The notes under the pieces were generated by a model that was not told the origin of the DNA, did not search any database, and worked only from the letters and a program-made list of their open reading frames with translations. DNA of 64,000 nt from an uncultured Alphaproteobacteria bacterium (GTDB lineage Bacteria; Pseudomonadota; Alphaproteobacteria; RS24), in assembly GCA_938091085.1 (NCBI GenBank), contig CALKOC010000017.1:62001-126000 (forward strand). The letters run 5' to 3'. Position numbers and translations under genes: made by a program. Shown here piece by piece: positions 9,190-18,340 of this stretch. Each line of letters starts with the position of its first letter. Positions within the stretch are counted from its first letter, which is position 1.

Positions 9190-10023
9190 ATGTTTTTTTT
9201 CCCATTGAGAGACGATAATCCCACCTCAAAAACCCCTTGGGTGAACTGGGTTATTATTGCCTTATGTTGCTTTGTATTTTTGTTTCAACTATCTCAAGGC
9301 GGCTATAATGAAGTGCTTATTCAGGGTTTAGGTGTTACCCCCGCGGTTTTGTTTGGACAAAACTATCTCCCTTTCGAGTATCAAATTGTACCTTCTTGGG
9401 CAACTGTGCTGACGTCAATGTTTCTTCATGGCGGGATTATGCATTTGCTCGGTAATATGCTTTATCTTTGGATTTTTGGTGACAATATTGAAGACTGTGT
9501 CGGTTCAAAATTTCGTTATATTACCCTTTATGTATGCTGTGGTGTTGCGGCTGCATTTGCACAAAGTCTAGTCGACCCAAATTCAATGGTACCCATGATT
9601 GGTGCCAGCGGGGCGATTGCCGGTATGCTCGGCGCCTATCTGATTTTACATCCACGGGCCAATATCATCTGCCTTGTAGGGTTTTTCGTTTTTTTCCGTA
9701 CCGTTAATGTGCCAGCGTTTCTAGTGCTGGGCGGTTGGATTGGCTTACAGTTCCTTAATCTCGGACAAGTTGATAGTGGCGTGGCATATGTTGCCCATAT
9801 TGGCGGATTTGTTGCCGGTATTGTTCTTATTCCCTTTTTCAAGCAAGCGCATGTGCCGCTTTTCGACAAGCCACACTCAAAAGCCTTTAGAATTGATCGC
9901 GTGCAATCAAAAGAATTGGCAAAGGCACTTCATGTGCCATCCATGCCCCGAACACCAAGGGAAAAACCCTCAAAAAGTCAGACCAACAGTGAGAACAAAA
10001 CAAAAAAACATCCCTGGGCATAA
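9190..10023 (+). CDS. Rhomboid family intramembrane serine protease
   Basis: 277 residues with six or more hydrophobic segments. The catalytic Ser is in GASGAIAGMLGAYLIL, the catalytic His in AHIGGFVAG, and the family MFLHGGIMHLLGNMLYLW motif (His/Asn of the oxyanion region) is present in the second transmembrane segment. It cleaves transmembrane substrates within the inner membrane. The C-terminal 50 residues are Lys- and Pro-rich and likely cytosolic. It reads in the same direction as the cyclase that follows after about 70 bases. Substrates unknown. Confidence 0.93.
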   Translation: MFFFPLRDDNPTSKTPWVNWVIIALCCFVFLFQLSQGGYNEVLIQGLGVTPAVLFGQNYLPFEYQIVPSWATVLTSMFLHGGIMHLLGNMLYLWIFGDNIEDCVGSKFRYITLYVCCGVAAAFAQSLVDPNSMVPMIGASGAIAGMLGAYLILHPRANIICLVGFFVFFRTVNVPAFLVLGGWIGLQFLNLGQVDSGVAYVAHIGGFVAGIVLIPFFKQAHVPLFDKPHSKAFRIDRVQSKELAKALHVPSMPRTPREKPSKSQTNSENKTKKHPWA

Positions 10024-10094
10024 AGTATTTTCAAATTTGCTCAAGGGCTGTCATATTGGTCTGCTGACCAGTTGTTTTTACAGGTATTAATTAA

Positions 10095-12383
10095 ATGTTT
10101 GTCAGGTTGCTTAGTTTTCTCAAGATCACCAAAATGGTCAGTTGGGTTCTCCCCCTGTCTGTCCTAATTATGGTGACTGGTCTGGTCTGGGGACTACCCC
10201 GTCCTATGGAAGCTTTGCAAAATGCAGTGTTTGATCAATATAATCGCCTCCACCCAAGAAAAGTCGAAAACAATCCTGTCTTCATAATAGATATAGACGA
10301 AAAAAGCCTTGAACTTCTCGGCCAGTTTCCTTGGCCACGCCAAATTTTTTCAGACATTATCACTTCTGCCTCAGCGTCGGGCGCTGCTGCGATTGGTGTA
10401 GATGTGATGTTTGCCGAACCCGACCGCAATAGCCCATCAGAGGTTTTGGCGAACTGGAAATCTCTCGAAATGATGACGGACAATGCACAAAAAAGTCTCA
10501 ACTGGGATATGCTTGAAAAAGATATTATGAAAACCATTGTCGACCCTGATGCGTCGCTTGCAAAAGCGCTTCGCAACAGCAACACGGTTTTATCCATGGC
10601 TTTTACCGATGACGGGCGACCCATTCCCAAAGCAAAGGCAGGCTTTGCCATACAAAAAACCAATATGGAACTCGTCGACCCATTGCTTTTTGTCCCTGAA
10701 AGCACCGCAGCCATCAGCAATCTCGACGCATTTCATGAAGCAGCTACAGGTGTCGGTCTAATTAATGCTAAAATAGACAGTGACGGCTTGATCAGAACAA
10801 CCTTTACGGTTTTACGACATAACCAACAACTTTTCCCGGCGCTGGCGATTGAACTCTTAAGAGTTGCTCAAGGCGCCCAGTCCCTTATTGTAAAAACAAC
10901 GGGTGTAAAGAGCGAGGCAGGCTTTTCCTCCGGTGCGGGTTTATCCCGTCTTAAAGTCGGGCAATTTATCGTGCCGGTAGAAGCTGACGGATCGATGCGT
11001 CTCTATTTTGCCGAACGTGAAAATATTAATAGGATACCGGCATGGAAAGTAGTCAACCGTGATTTTGACCCCCTCCTCATGTCCGGCAAAATTGGTATTA
11101 TTGGCAGTAGTGCCGCCGGTTTGTTGGATAATCGCGCAACACCGATTGATCCAGTGACCCCCGGTGTAGAAATCCACTTGCAGGCTATTCAGCAGATTGT
11201 CGACGGCAAATTCCTCACCCGCCCACTATTGCTTAAATTCATTGAAATTGCCCTCGCCTTCTCAGTGGGTCTTATTATTATTTTTCTGGTGGAATTTGTC
11301 GGTCTCGTTGTTCCTGTCTTACTGTGGTTTTTAACCTCCTTAGGCGGTGTTGGGTTTTCTTGGTGGTCCTATACCGAAAAAATGATGCTTGTTGACCCCG
11401 CCAATCCCATCTTCATTACCGGAGCAACATTGCTCACTGCAGGCGTATTACGTTATATCCGTAATGAAGATGAGCGACGCGGTGTTCGGAATGCTTTTGG
11501 TCAATATCTTGCGCCCGAACTGGTCGAGGTGATTGCTAAAAACCCTAAAGACCTTCAACTCGGGGGCGTTGTGAAACCATTAACCGTAATGTTTACGGAT
11601 ATCAGGGACTTTACAAGCATTTCAGAGGGTCTATCCGAGACACCTCAACTTCTCACTCATCTTATCAATCGGTTTCTGACAACTATGTCAGGTTTGATTT
11701 ATAATCGTCAGGGCACCATCGACAAATATATTGGTGACTGCATCATGGCATTCTGGAATGCGCCTACAGATTTAGAGAACCACGAACGCCTCGCCTGCCT
11801 TGCGGCACTAGATATGCAAAAGGCAATTAAACAGCTCAATCATTCTTTAAAAAATGACCCTGAACTTCAAGGCGCTTGGAGCAGTGAATTAGCTATGGGG
11901 ATTGGGCTAAATACTGGAGAAACTCTTGTCGGCAATATTGGCTCCGATCAAAGGTTTAATTACTCCGCATTGGGCGATGCAGTGAATATAGCTGCCAGAC
12001 TGGAAGGCCAAACAAAGTTTTATGGTGTAGATATTTTGCTTGGCGCTCAAACAGCAAAAGCAGCCAGCGACCTAGCTATGCTTGAAATAGATTTGATTGC
12101 TTTAAAAGGTAAAGAAGAGCCAGAACGCATCTATGTTTTGATGGGAGATGCCGACAAGGCCACTGAGGAGGATTTTATATCCGGTAAGGCCATGCATGAG
12201 CGCATGCTCGACGCTTATCAGGGTCAGGACTGGGGGCTAGCATTGGACCTGTTAAATCGGTTAGAAGCCGTTTTTCCAGAATTGAAAAAAATCTACAGAA
12301 CCTATAGTACACGTATTGATAACTTCAGGCATTACCCGCCTGGAGAACACTGGAACGGTGTGTACGTAGCCACAAATAAGTAA
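10095..12383 (+). CDS. CHASE2-domain adenylate/guanylate cyclase
   Basis: 762 residues. One N-terminal membrane helix (about 14-34) leads into a periplasmic CHASE2 sensor domain (about 40-370, with FIIDIDEKSLELLGQFPWPR), then about three membrane helices (about 375-450), a linker (NAFGQYLAPELVEVI) and a class III cyclase domain (about 495-690). The metal-binding aspartates are in VMFTDIRDFT and KYIGDCIMAFW; the transition-state Asn/Arg are in LGDAVNIAARLEG. It should turn an extracytoplasmic signal into cAMP (or cGMP). It is followed 11 bases later by an MBL-fold hydrolase, probably in the same operon. Confidence 0.93.
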   Translation: MFVRLLSFLKITKMVSWVLPLSVLIMVTGLVWGLPRPMEALQNAVFDQYNRLHPRKVENNPVFIIDIDEKSLELLGQFPWPRQIFSDIITSASASGAAAIGVDVMFAEPDRNSPSEVLANWKSLEMMTDNAQKSLNWDMLEKDIMKTIVDPDASLAKALRNSNTVLSMAFTDDGRPIPKAKAGFAIQKTNMELVDPLLFVPESTAAISNLDAFHEAATGVGLINAKIDSDGLIRTTFTVLRHNQQLFPALAIELLRVAQGAQSLIVKTTGVKSEAGFSSGAGLSRLKVGQFIVPVEADGSMRLYFAERENINRIPAWKVVNRDFDPLLMSGKIGIIGSSAAGLLDNRATPIDPVTPGVEIHLQAIQQIVDGKFLTRPLLLKFIEIALAFSVGLIIIFLVEFVGLVVPVLLWFLTSLGGVGFSWWSYTEKMMLVDPANPIFITGATLLTAGVLRYIRNEDERRGVRNAFGQYLAPELVEVIAKNPKDLQLGGVVKPLTVMFTDIRDFTSISEGLSETPQLLTHLINRFLTTMSGLIYNRQGTIDKYIGDCIMAFWNAPTDLENHERLACLAALDMQKAIKQLNHSLKNDPELQGAWSSELAMGIGLNTGETLVGNIGSDQRFNYSALGDAVNIAARLEGQTKFYGVDILLGAQTAKAASDLAMLEIDLIALKGKEEPERIYVLMGDADKATEEDFISGKAMHERMLDAYQGQDWGLALDLLNRLEAVFPELKKIYRTYSTRIDNFRHYPPGEHWNGVYVATNK

Positions 12384-12394
12384 CGGGGTAAGAA

Positions 12395-13240
12395 GTGGTG
12401 ACAACTCAACAACCTATCGTCAAATTCTGGGGGACACGTGGCTCACTGCCTGTGAATGGCGCCGCTCATGTCAAATATGGGGGTAATACAAGTTGTGTGG
12501 AAATCGGGACCTCACGAGAAAATGGGCAATTTGTCATTATAGATGCCGGCACAGGTCTCCATGCTTTCAGTGAAAGCCTAACGGAGATTACAGGGCGGGA
12601 CTTTCATATATGCCTCAGTCATTTTCACCTTGATCACCTGATAGGCATACCTTTCTTTGCCCCTTTATTTCAGGCGGGGTGTGCAGTGCATTTTCATACA
12701 ATAATCGAAGATGCGCCGGATGGGTTTGAACCAATTCTTGATAAATTCATGGCTGAGCCATTTTTTCCGATACAGTCGGATGTTTTTGAGGCTGAGTTGT
12801 ATTTCCATAGCCATGCCTCAACGACGCAAATTGATTTGGGCGACCTTAAATTAGAGACATGTCCAATACCGCATCCCGGTGGTGCTCACGCTTATCGTAC
12901 CCACATTGGCGGCATGGATGTTGTCTATGCTACCGACACGGAACATGAACCTGGAGCATTAAACTCAAGACTGGTTGAATTTAGTCAGACAGCAGATTTA
13001 ATGCTCTATGATTGCACTTATGATGACGATGAATTTATGGATAAAAAGGGCTTTGGTCATTCAACTTGGCAAGAGGCCATTCGTCTGGCGCAGGCCGCAG
13101 AGGTCAAAAACCTTGCTATTTATCACCATGACCCCTCCAGATCAGATGTCCAACTTGACGAAATTGAAAAAAAGGCTCAACGTGTATTTAAGAACTCTTT
13201 TGTTGCCGCGGATAATCAGCTTTTTGTTCTGGATAACTAG
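12395..13240 (+). CDS. MBL-fold metallo-hydrolase
   Basis: 281 residues, starting at one of two adjacent GTG codons (12395 or 12398). It opens with KFWGTRGSLPVNG and KYGGNTSCVEI, typical of a metallo-beta-lactamase-fold family related to PhnP and RNase Z folds. The metal motif HFHLDH occupies residues 76-81; further ligands are in IPHPGGAHAYR, YATDTEH and YHHDPSRSD. It is placed directly after the cyclase with an 11-base gap. A cyclic-nucleotide phosphodiesterase role is a context guess only; the family acts on varied phosphodiesters. Confidence 0.88.
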   Translation: MVTTQQPIVKFWGTRGSLPVNGAAHVKYGGNTSCVEIGTSRENGQFVIIDAGTGLHAFSESLTEITGRDFHICLSHFHLDHLIGIPFFAPLFQAGCAVHFHTIIEDAPDGFEPILDKFMAEPFFPIQSDVFEAELYFHSHASTTQIDLGDLKLETCPIPHPGGAHAYRTHIGGMDVVYATDTEHEPGALNSRLVEFSQTADLMLYDCTYDDDEFMDKKGFGHSTWQEAIRLAQAAEVKNLAIYHHDPSRSDVQLDEIEKKAQRVFKNSFVAADNQLFVLDN

Positions 13241-13329
13241 AACTGAGCTTCGGTTGATATCTATCAATCCGCGTTTTAGAATCAGTCGGCAATCGTATAT
13301 AGTATTTAAACCTAGTCAGCGATCCTGAT

Positions 13330-13968
13330 ATGCAACTCGATTTTGAAAAAATACTGGAAATACTTTTCAGGACATTCGATAAAAATCCACCATTATGGAT
13401 TGGCGTCGGCTGTCTGTTTATTGCTTTGATTGCATTTCTTGTTTTCCGAGTGATTTTTTCCGGTAAAGGGAAAAAGGAAGCCAGAAAAGGCCAACCCGCT
13501 ATTTTAAACAGCACCCAATCTGAAACCAATGTCAATCCTGCCGTCCTGCCTGGCTTCATGAATGATATGGAAAATGCAAATAAACCTGAAGATGTTGTTC
13601 TAACCATTGACGATACGTTGACACCTGCAATCTCTACAAGCAATGAAGCCGCACAAGACGACGACAACAGTTTGCTGGAGGAATTAAGTATCCCACGACC
13701 GGGAACTGTTACCCCTCCGCCAAAAAGAGGCCTATTTTCAAAATCTGCATCCAATAACCAGCCCTCTGAACAAGCAACAGAGACTCCCAACGGGGGGGAT
13801 GTAAATGATGTGTCTACAAGTGGAAGCCCAAAAACAAATCTCACAGAAGATGAGTTGGTTGAGATTGAACGCAAACTCGTGGCCCTTCGCGAATTGCACG
13901 ATGCAGGCCTGATCGCCACTGAAATTTATCTCCTTAAAAGTCGAGAGTTTTCAAGAGACCTCGGATGA
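13330..13968 (+). CDS. Single-span membrane protein with SHOCT-like C-terminus
   Basis: 212 residues, not recognised by name. A membrane helix lies at about 24-43 (IGVGCLFIALIAFLVFRVIF), followed by a long polar, low-complexity region rich in Asn, Ser, Thr and Asp, and a C-terminal segment of about 45 residues (KLVALRELHDAGLIATEIYL) resembling SHOCT domains, which are short oligomerisation modules. Its stop overlaps the start of the next prepilin gene (ATGA), so it is translationally coupled to the pilus genes and may belong to the machine. Function unknown. Confidence 0.7.
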   Translation: MQLDFEKILEILFRTFDKNPPLWIGVGCLFIALIAFLVFRVIFSGKGKKEARKGQPAILNSTQSETNVNPAVLPGFMNDMENANKPEDVVLTIDDTLTPAISTSNEAAQDDDNSLLEELSIPRPGTVTPPPKRGLFSKSASNNQPSEQATETPNGGDVNDVSTSGSPKTNLTEDELVEIERKLVALRELHDAGLIATEIYLLKSREFSRDLG

Positions 13969-14591
13969 TGTTTCATCAACCTGACCGTGTGCCCGGAATG
14001 ATGGGTCCGCATCTTGGCGATAAAGGCTTCAGTCTCATAGAGCTTCTAACTGTCATTGTTATTATTGGCGTTATCAGCACTGCCTTATTTTCCATGGGTA
14101 ATAATATGAATATGCGGGTTGCTCGTATTACTGTGCAAACCCTACTCGATGAACAAGCGGTATTGGCACATGATGCCATTGCACGATCAGCCACGCAGGC
14201 CGGTTATGTTTCAGCGAACTCCCTCAACCCGACTATTACCAGAAGTACCGCAATCAATCTTGTGCAGTCCAATCATGTTCAGTTTTGTGGAGAAACAATT
14301 GACGGCGACAGGGTTTTTACTGAGTTTAGATTACAATCAACCTCAGAGGGCGGGGTTTTACAACGTAAAGTGAGTGACACCGATTGCGTAACTGACAACA
14401 CAGTCGAATGGGGCAATGTCAGCGAGCCGGTATTCTCACAAATTATTTTCTCACTGATTGATAGTGGCCCTGAAAAAAACATACTCAATATGTCACTTAG
14501 CCTCTCAAAAAATGTGCGCGGAAGCCGTGACGACGCAACTCTCAATCGTGACTATAAAGTTCCGCTCATAGCCTTGCTGGTAACACCGTAA
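13965..14591 (+). CDS. Prepilin-like protein (GspH/FimT type minor pilin)
   Basis: 208 residues. The prepilin peptidase site is GFSLIELL at residues 21-28, with the conserved Glu at +5 of the mature protein, followed by a hydrophobic helix (TVIVIIGVISTALFSMG). The leader is long for a prepilin (21 residues). The mature domain has two Cys that could pair (FCGETIDGD and DTDCV), as in minor pilins. It is coupled to the upstream SHOCT-like gene by a 4-base overlap and followed after 5 bases by another pilin-like gene. Likely a tip or initiation pseudopilin. Confidence 0.87.
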   Translation: MMFHQPDRVPGMMGPHLGDKGFSLIELLTVIVIIGVISTALFSMGNNMNMRVARITVQTLLDEQAVLAHDAIARSATQAGYVSANSLNPTITRSTAINLVQSNHVQFCGETIDGDRVFTEFRLQSTSEGGVLQRKVSDTDCVTDNTVEWGNVSEPVFSQIIFSLIDSGPEKNILNMSLSLSKNVRGSRDDATLNRDYKVPLIALLVTP

Positions 14592-14596
14592 TTATC

Positions 14597-15154
14597 ATGA
14601 ATACATCAGAGAAATATAAGTCAACAAATGTTAAGGCGCAGAATGGTTACATCACCTTAATTGCGATTGCTTTTATTGCGGTAGCAACCATGACCCTGAC
14701 AGCCTTAAATTCCAGAATTACGCAGTTCTCCAAATTGCGCTCTTTATCGTTGCAAGATCAATCTCTGTCAGTTCGGGCCGGAGAGGCACTAGAGCTTGGT
14801 ATGCGCAGAATGGGGTCGCTGGCGGATGAACTGGATGCCAATGAGACAGGCTTTACCTTACCCGCAGGTATTAGTGATTCCGACTTGTCTACGGATCGTA
14901 CAAAATGTCTGAACGGTATTCCGGAATTCGACGCTTCAACTGCAACCAATTATTTGGCAGGCTCGCGATTAAGTTATAACAAAATCGATAGTAGGTTTTT
15001 CATCCGCGATTTATCAGCCGGATCAACACCACGCAAATTTGGTATTTATGGTTGTGCCCTTCGTGGCAGTCGTGTGAAACGTTTCATGGCGGAATGGTCT
15101 TTTGATGCAACAGATGATGGCGTATTCAGTCTGGAGCGAACCAGACGCTTTTAA
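14597..15154 (+). CDS. Pilin-like membrane protein lacking Glu+5 (PilX/GspK type)
   Basis: 185 residues. The N-terminus has a basic leader, NGYITLIAIAFIAVATMTLTA, then a helix with Arg and polar residues, a layout like PilX/GspK pseudopilins. If cleaved after Gly17, position +5 is Ile instead of Glu; GspK-type proteins share this absence, consistent with a tip position. Two Cys (KCLNG and GCALRG) could form a disulphide. It is the third gene of the rightward run and overlaps by 4 bases, tail to tail, the convergent prepilin at 15151-15777. Confidence 0.72.
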   Translation: MNTSEKYKSTNVKAQNGYITLIAIAFIAVATMTLTALNSRITQFSKLRSLSLQDQSLSVRAGEALELGMRRMGSLADELDANETGFTLPAGISDSDLSTDRTKCLNGIPEFDASTATNYLAGSRLSYNKIDSRFFIRDLSAGSTPRKFGIYGCALRGSRVKRFMAEWSFDATDDGVFSLERTRRF

Positions 15155-15777
15155 TCACTTTTCCAGCTTGAAAAGAACTGTCTTGTTTTGGAGACCGTCC
15201 CTACACCGCGTGCTGTGAGGTTAATCGTAGCTTTATAATCCGCAAAAAGAAGATTCTTACCGATTGGTGACAAACCGGAAATATCACAACTGTCACCAAA
15301 CCCGACCTGTTTGCCCAACCCCGTCACCTCATAGCTGGCAACACGGCAATTTACGGCATTATCTTCAATCAAGAAAATATCACCCGTTTCAGGTATACCA
15401 ATGCCACCGACAACTATCAGGTAATTATCAGTTAGCGAAGTCGACGTTATACTGTAATCCGATAAGCCGGTTTTATCGGAAATATCAATCGTGGCATTCA
15501 CTGTGCTGAGATCATTACTTGTCAGATAGCTCGACCAATCATCAATAGACATGCTTGCAATGGAGTCACCATTCGCATGTCGAATTGCCAACTCATCCAA
15601 GAGCCCATTGGCAACCATTTCAACTTTGCTACGGGACTGACTTCTATAAAATTCGGTGGTACTCGCACCAAGAAGAGACATGACGCCGATAACAGCAATC
15701 GCCATCAAAGTGAGCGCAACGGCAACCTCGACGACGGAAAATCCGGCTTCATCAATTTTAAGTTCAGCGGACTGCAT
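15151..15777 (-). CDS. Prepilin-like protein (GspI/J, PilV-like minor pilin)
   Basis: 208 residues. The cleavage site is AGFSVVEVAVAL (Gly12/Phe13) with Glu at mature +5, followed by a hydrophobic helix with IAVIGVMSLLGA. It is the last gene of the leftward run secretin to prepilin; its start (15777) overlaps the secretin 3' end (15764) by 14 bases. Mature-domain Cys residues (NCRVASYE and SCDIS) may pair. Together with 13965 and 14597 it provides three minor-pilin-like subunits. Confidence 0.85.
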   Translation of the reverse strand: MQSAELKIDEAGFSVVEVAVALTLMAIAVIGVMSLLGASTTEFYRSQSRSKVEMVANGLLDELAIRHANGDSIASMSIDDWSSYLTSNDLSTVNATIDISDKTGLSDYSITSTSLTDNYLIVVGGIGIPETGDIFLIEDNAVNCRVASYEVTGLGKQVGFGDSCDISGLSPIGKNLLFADYKATINLTARGVGTVSKTRQFFSSWKSD

Positions 15778-18328
15778 TAGGCGGTGTCACACCGGTTCTG
15801 GGGGTAATGACAGTTGGCGCAAGGAAAATCACCATCTCATCAGATTGGAATAAATCATCCTCAGAACCGCCAAATAAAGGTCCAAGCCAACGCATTCCGC
15901 TGAGACCAGGTAACGACTCGCGATTACTTTGATTGCTTTCTTTGTATAGCCCCGCCAGCACAATCACATCACCGGGTGCAGCATCCATGCTCGTGGAAAT
16001 ATTATTGGACAATTGCGGGCTATTGGCATCCTCGCCAAGGAAACTGCTATCTTCAAAATTAATTTCAATTGTTACATGGTCATTAAGAACATTAATTGTT
16101 GGCGTGACGGTCAAGTTAAGACTGGCTTCCACAGGTTCATATTCAGTGACACTCGTGAAAATAGGTGTGCCTGTAACACTGTTGGTTTCACCGGTGGGCT
16201 CTTGACGGATAATTTCCCTGAAGCGGGTAACAGATCTTGTGATTGTAGCCGGCACGCTGTCTTTAGCTAGTACTGTCGGTGAGGATACTGTTCGGCCGAT
16301 ATTATTTTCTTCCATGAAATTAATCGTAGCAGATAAATCCCCTTCAGGTTGGTTCAAAACCATTGAATTGTTCAAACTTTGACGAGATAGATTGGAAACA
16401 AAATCCATCGTCGTGGTTGTCCCGGTAAAATTTGGAATAGCATTTATGCTGTTTTCCAACTTACGTTGCCAGTTACTTGTTACATTCACCATAAAGACCT
16501 CAACCAGAACCTGTTTGGCAGGAATGTCGAGATCTTCAATCAGACGCTTAGCAAGATCAGAGTCTGGCTTCAGACCTGTAAACACGACAGCCGTTTTATC
16601 TGTACTAATTTTAGGCGGTCTAAAATCGGCATCGGTCAGAAGTTGAGGTTCATTGGTCAACTCGGCAAGAAGGGGAGAGGACGCATCAGTCGCGCTATCT
16701 GCACCTGCTGCACCCTCAGATGGCATGCCTACAGCCTCGGCTTGAATAATCACCGGATTTTCTTCGGGGTAAAGTTGTTCAAAATACGAGTCGAGAGAGG
16801 TCTTAATGCCCTCTGCCTCTTGATAATAAATAGTAAATCTATCTGTGAAGACCGGCTCGCTTGTTCCAAGCGATGCATCTTTAACAACAGTCGCCTGTGA
16901 GAAAAGCGGGTCATTCAGCAGAGCCAGTTCGGCTTCATGATTTGCTGAATGTGCCAACGTCCCCGACAACATTGTTTCATCGTTCATTTGCGCTTCTGCA
17001 CGTTTCAAAGAGGCGTTAATGACATCCATCTGACCTTCAAGAATAAAAACCTCATTCTCCAATCGTCTCAAATCAGCTTCATAGGTTGCCCTTTTGGCAG
17101 ATATATCGGCCTGGCTGTTAAAGGCGACTTCCTTAATTTGTATAAGTGTTGAAGACATGCCGCTGGTGAGTTGATCATCCATAGTCAGAATTGACTCAAT
17201 ACTTTCAAGCCGGGCATCTTCGCCAACACGTTTGAAGTATTTTTCGTAAAAGGCAAACAGCTCAGCCCTTTGCTTCACGGCTTTCGCTTTGTCACGATGA
17301 ATTTTTGCGACTTTATTATGGGCTGTTGCAGCAGCAATAGCATCACGCATATGCGCCTCAAACTCATCCTTGGTAAAGAAGCGTGCCACCGACATGCTGA
17401 TGTCATAGGCCATTGCAATATCGTAATTATCGATGAGAATATCAAAGATATCGACGGTTTCTGCCCTCTGAACATTCAAAAAAACAGGTTGTTGGCTGGC
17501 CTTTAAGGCCGGTGAAAGATAGACCGACATCTTGGCTGATTTAGCGAGCGACTCCAGCGCAACAGGCAATGACAGTCCTGAAAAATTAATGCTCATCTCG
17601 CGCCCGGCAATAACCTTTTGTAACTCTTCACGCCGCGCCACGGACATTCCGGTGGACATACTTGACCCGACAAACAGAAAGCTTTCTTGTAAATCGACGA
17701 ATTGGTCATACTGCGCCAATTGGTTGCGCCCAAAAAAGGCAAGCTGGTCAGCTACATTACCGGCTGAGAAACCGATAACGGTTTGTTCTTTTAAATCAGC
17801 AATCTCATTATCAAGGTCGATCAGCGTCGCCAGAATGATTTTTTCAATCTCAAAACGATAGGCTTCTTCCTCCAAAGCCATTTCACGGCTCATTTTGCGC
17901 ATAAAATTGTTAAGATCGTTTTTCTTCTGATCGAGTTGACGTTGCTTCAATTCAACATTTCTTTGCCGTGCCGCCAGCGTTCGGCCGCCTGACAAATCAG
18001 CACCAGATATAAGACTGTCCCCGCTCCCTACCATGGATGCATTAAACGGGGAAAGCAGGTTGGACTCGTCTGCAGGCACACGGATTTGCAACGTCTGACG
18101 ACGGTTTGGCATGGTTCGCTGTTCTTGTAATTTGGCCTGAATTTTTTGCTTTTGGCGGTCATCATTACTGAGCTGTTCCGCATATAGCCGATCTTTGAAG
18201 AGGTCTTTAGCCCCATCAACCGTAAAATCCCTCTTAATGTTCGGACCACAGCCGAACATCAATGAGGAGAACAAAAACGCTGTTGTTACTCGCTTACTCG
18301 ATAACTTGTTACGCGATAATAAAATAAT
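15764..18328 (-). CDS. Outer-membrane secretin (PilQ/MshL-like) lipoprotein
   Basis: Outer-membrane channel for pilus extrusion. The first standard start is a TTG at 18274, but that falls inside a signal sequence: the frame upstream encodes ILLSRNKLSSKRV before AFLFSSLMFGC (lipobox). A GAGGGAG Shine-Dalgarno sequence (18334-18340) sits 5 bases before an ATT at 18328, so I give that non-standard start (854 residues), with moderate confidence. Domains: a coiled-coil N-region, an STN-like segment (INFSGLSLPVALESLAK), a second long coiled-coil section, an N-domain (PAKQVLVEVFMVNV) and the C-terminal secretin core (LNLTVTPTINVLNDHVTIEI, then PGDVIVLAGLYKE). It follows the PopZ-like gene. Confidence 0.88.
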   Translation of the reverse strand: MILLSRNKLSSKRVTTAFLFSSLMFGCGPNIKRDFTVDGAKDLFKDRLYAEQLSNDDRQKQKIQAKLQEQRTMPNRRQTLQIRVPADESNLLSPFNASMVGSGDSLISGADLSGGRTLAARQRNVELKQRQLDQKKNDLNNFMRKMSREMALEEEAYRFEIEKIILATLIDLDNEIADLKEQTVIGFSAGNVADQLAFFGRNQLAQYDQFVDLQESFLFVGSSMSTGMSVARREELQKVIAGREMSINFSGLSLPVALESLAKSAKMSVYLSPALKASQQPVFLNVQRAETVDIFDILIDNYDIAMAYDISMSVARFFTKDEFEAHMRDAIAAATAHNKVAKIHRDKAKAVKQRAELFAFYEKYFKRVGEDARLESIESILTMDDQLTSGMSSTLIQIKEVAFNSQADISAKRATYEADLRRLENEVFILEGQMDVINASLKRAEAQMNDETMLSGTLAHSANHEAELALLNDPLFSQATVVKDASLGTSEPVFTDRFTIYYQEAEGIKTSLDSYFEQLYPEENPVIIQAEAVGMPSEGAAGADSATDASSPLLAELTNEPQLLTDADFRPPKISTDKTAVVFTGLKPDSDLAKRLIEDLDIPAKQVLVEVFMVNVTSNWQRKLENSINAIPNFTGTTTTMDFVSNLSRQSLNNSMVLNQPEGDLSATINFMEENNIGRTVSSPTVLAKDSVPATITRSVTRFREIIRQEPTGETNSVTGTPIFTSVTEYEPVEASLNLTVTPTINVLNDHVTIEINFEDSSFLGEDANSPQLSNNISTSMDAAPGDVIVLAGLYKESNQSNRESLPGLSGMRWLGPLFGGSEDDLFQSDEMVIFLAPTVITPRTGVTPPNAVR

Positions 18329-18333
18329 CAGAA

Positions 18334-18340
18334 CTCCCTC
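18334..18340 (-). promoter_or_regulatory. Shine-Dalgarno sequence deciding the secretin start
   Basis: On the minus strand this reads GAGGGAG, overlapping the last base of the upstream PopZ-like gene's stop codon. It is 5 bases before an in-frame ATT (18328) and 2 before a CTG (18331); no ATG, GTG or TTG is in range. The TTG at 18274 has no such signal. Confidence 0.55.

Noticed and set aside
10235-10720. 161-codon open frame on the minus strand
   Set aside because: Antisense to the CHASE2 cyclase, composition typical of a shadow frame.
13188-13919. 243-codon open frame on the minus strand
   Set aside because: It lies opposite the SHOCT-like gene, is Ser-rich with no domain, and mirrors codon bias of the real gene.
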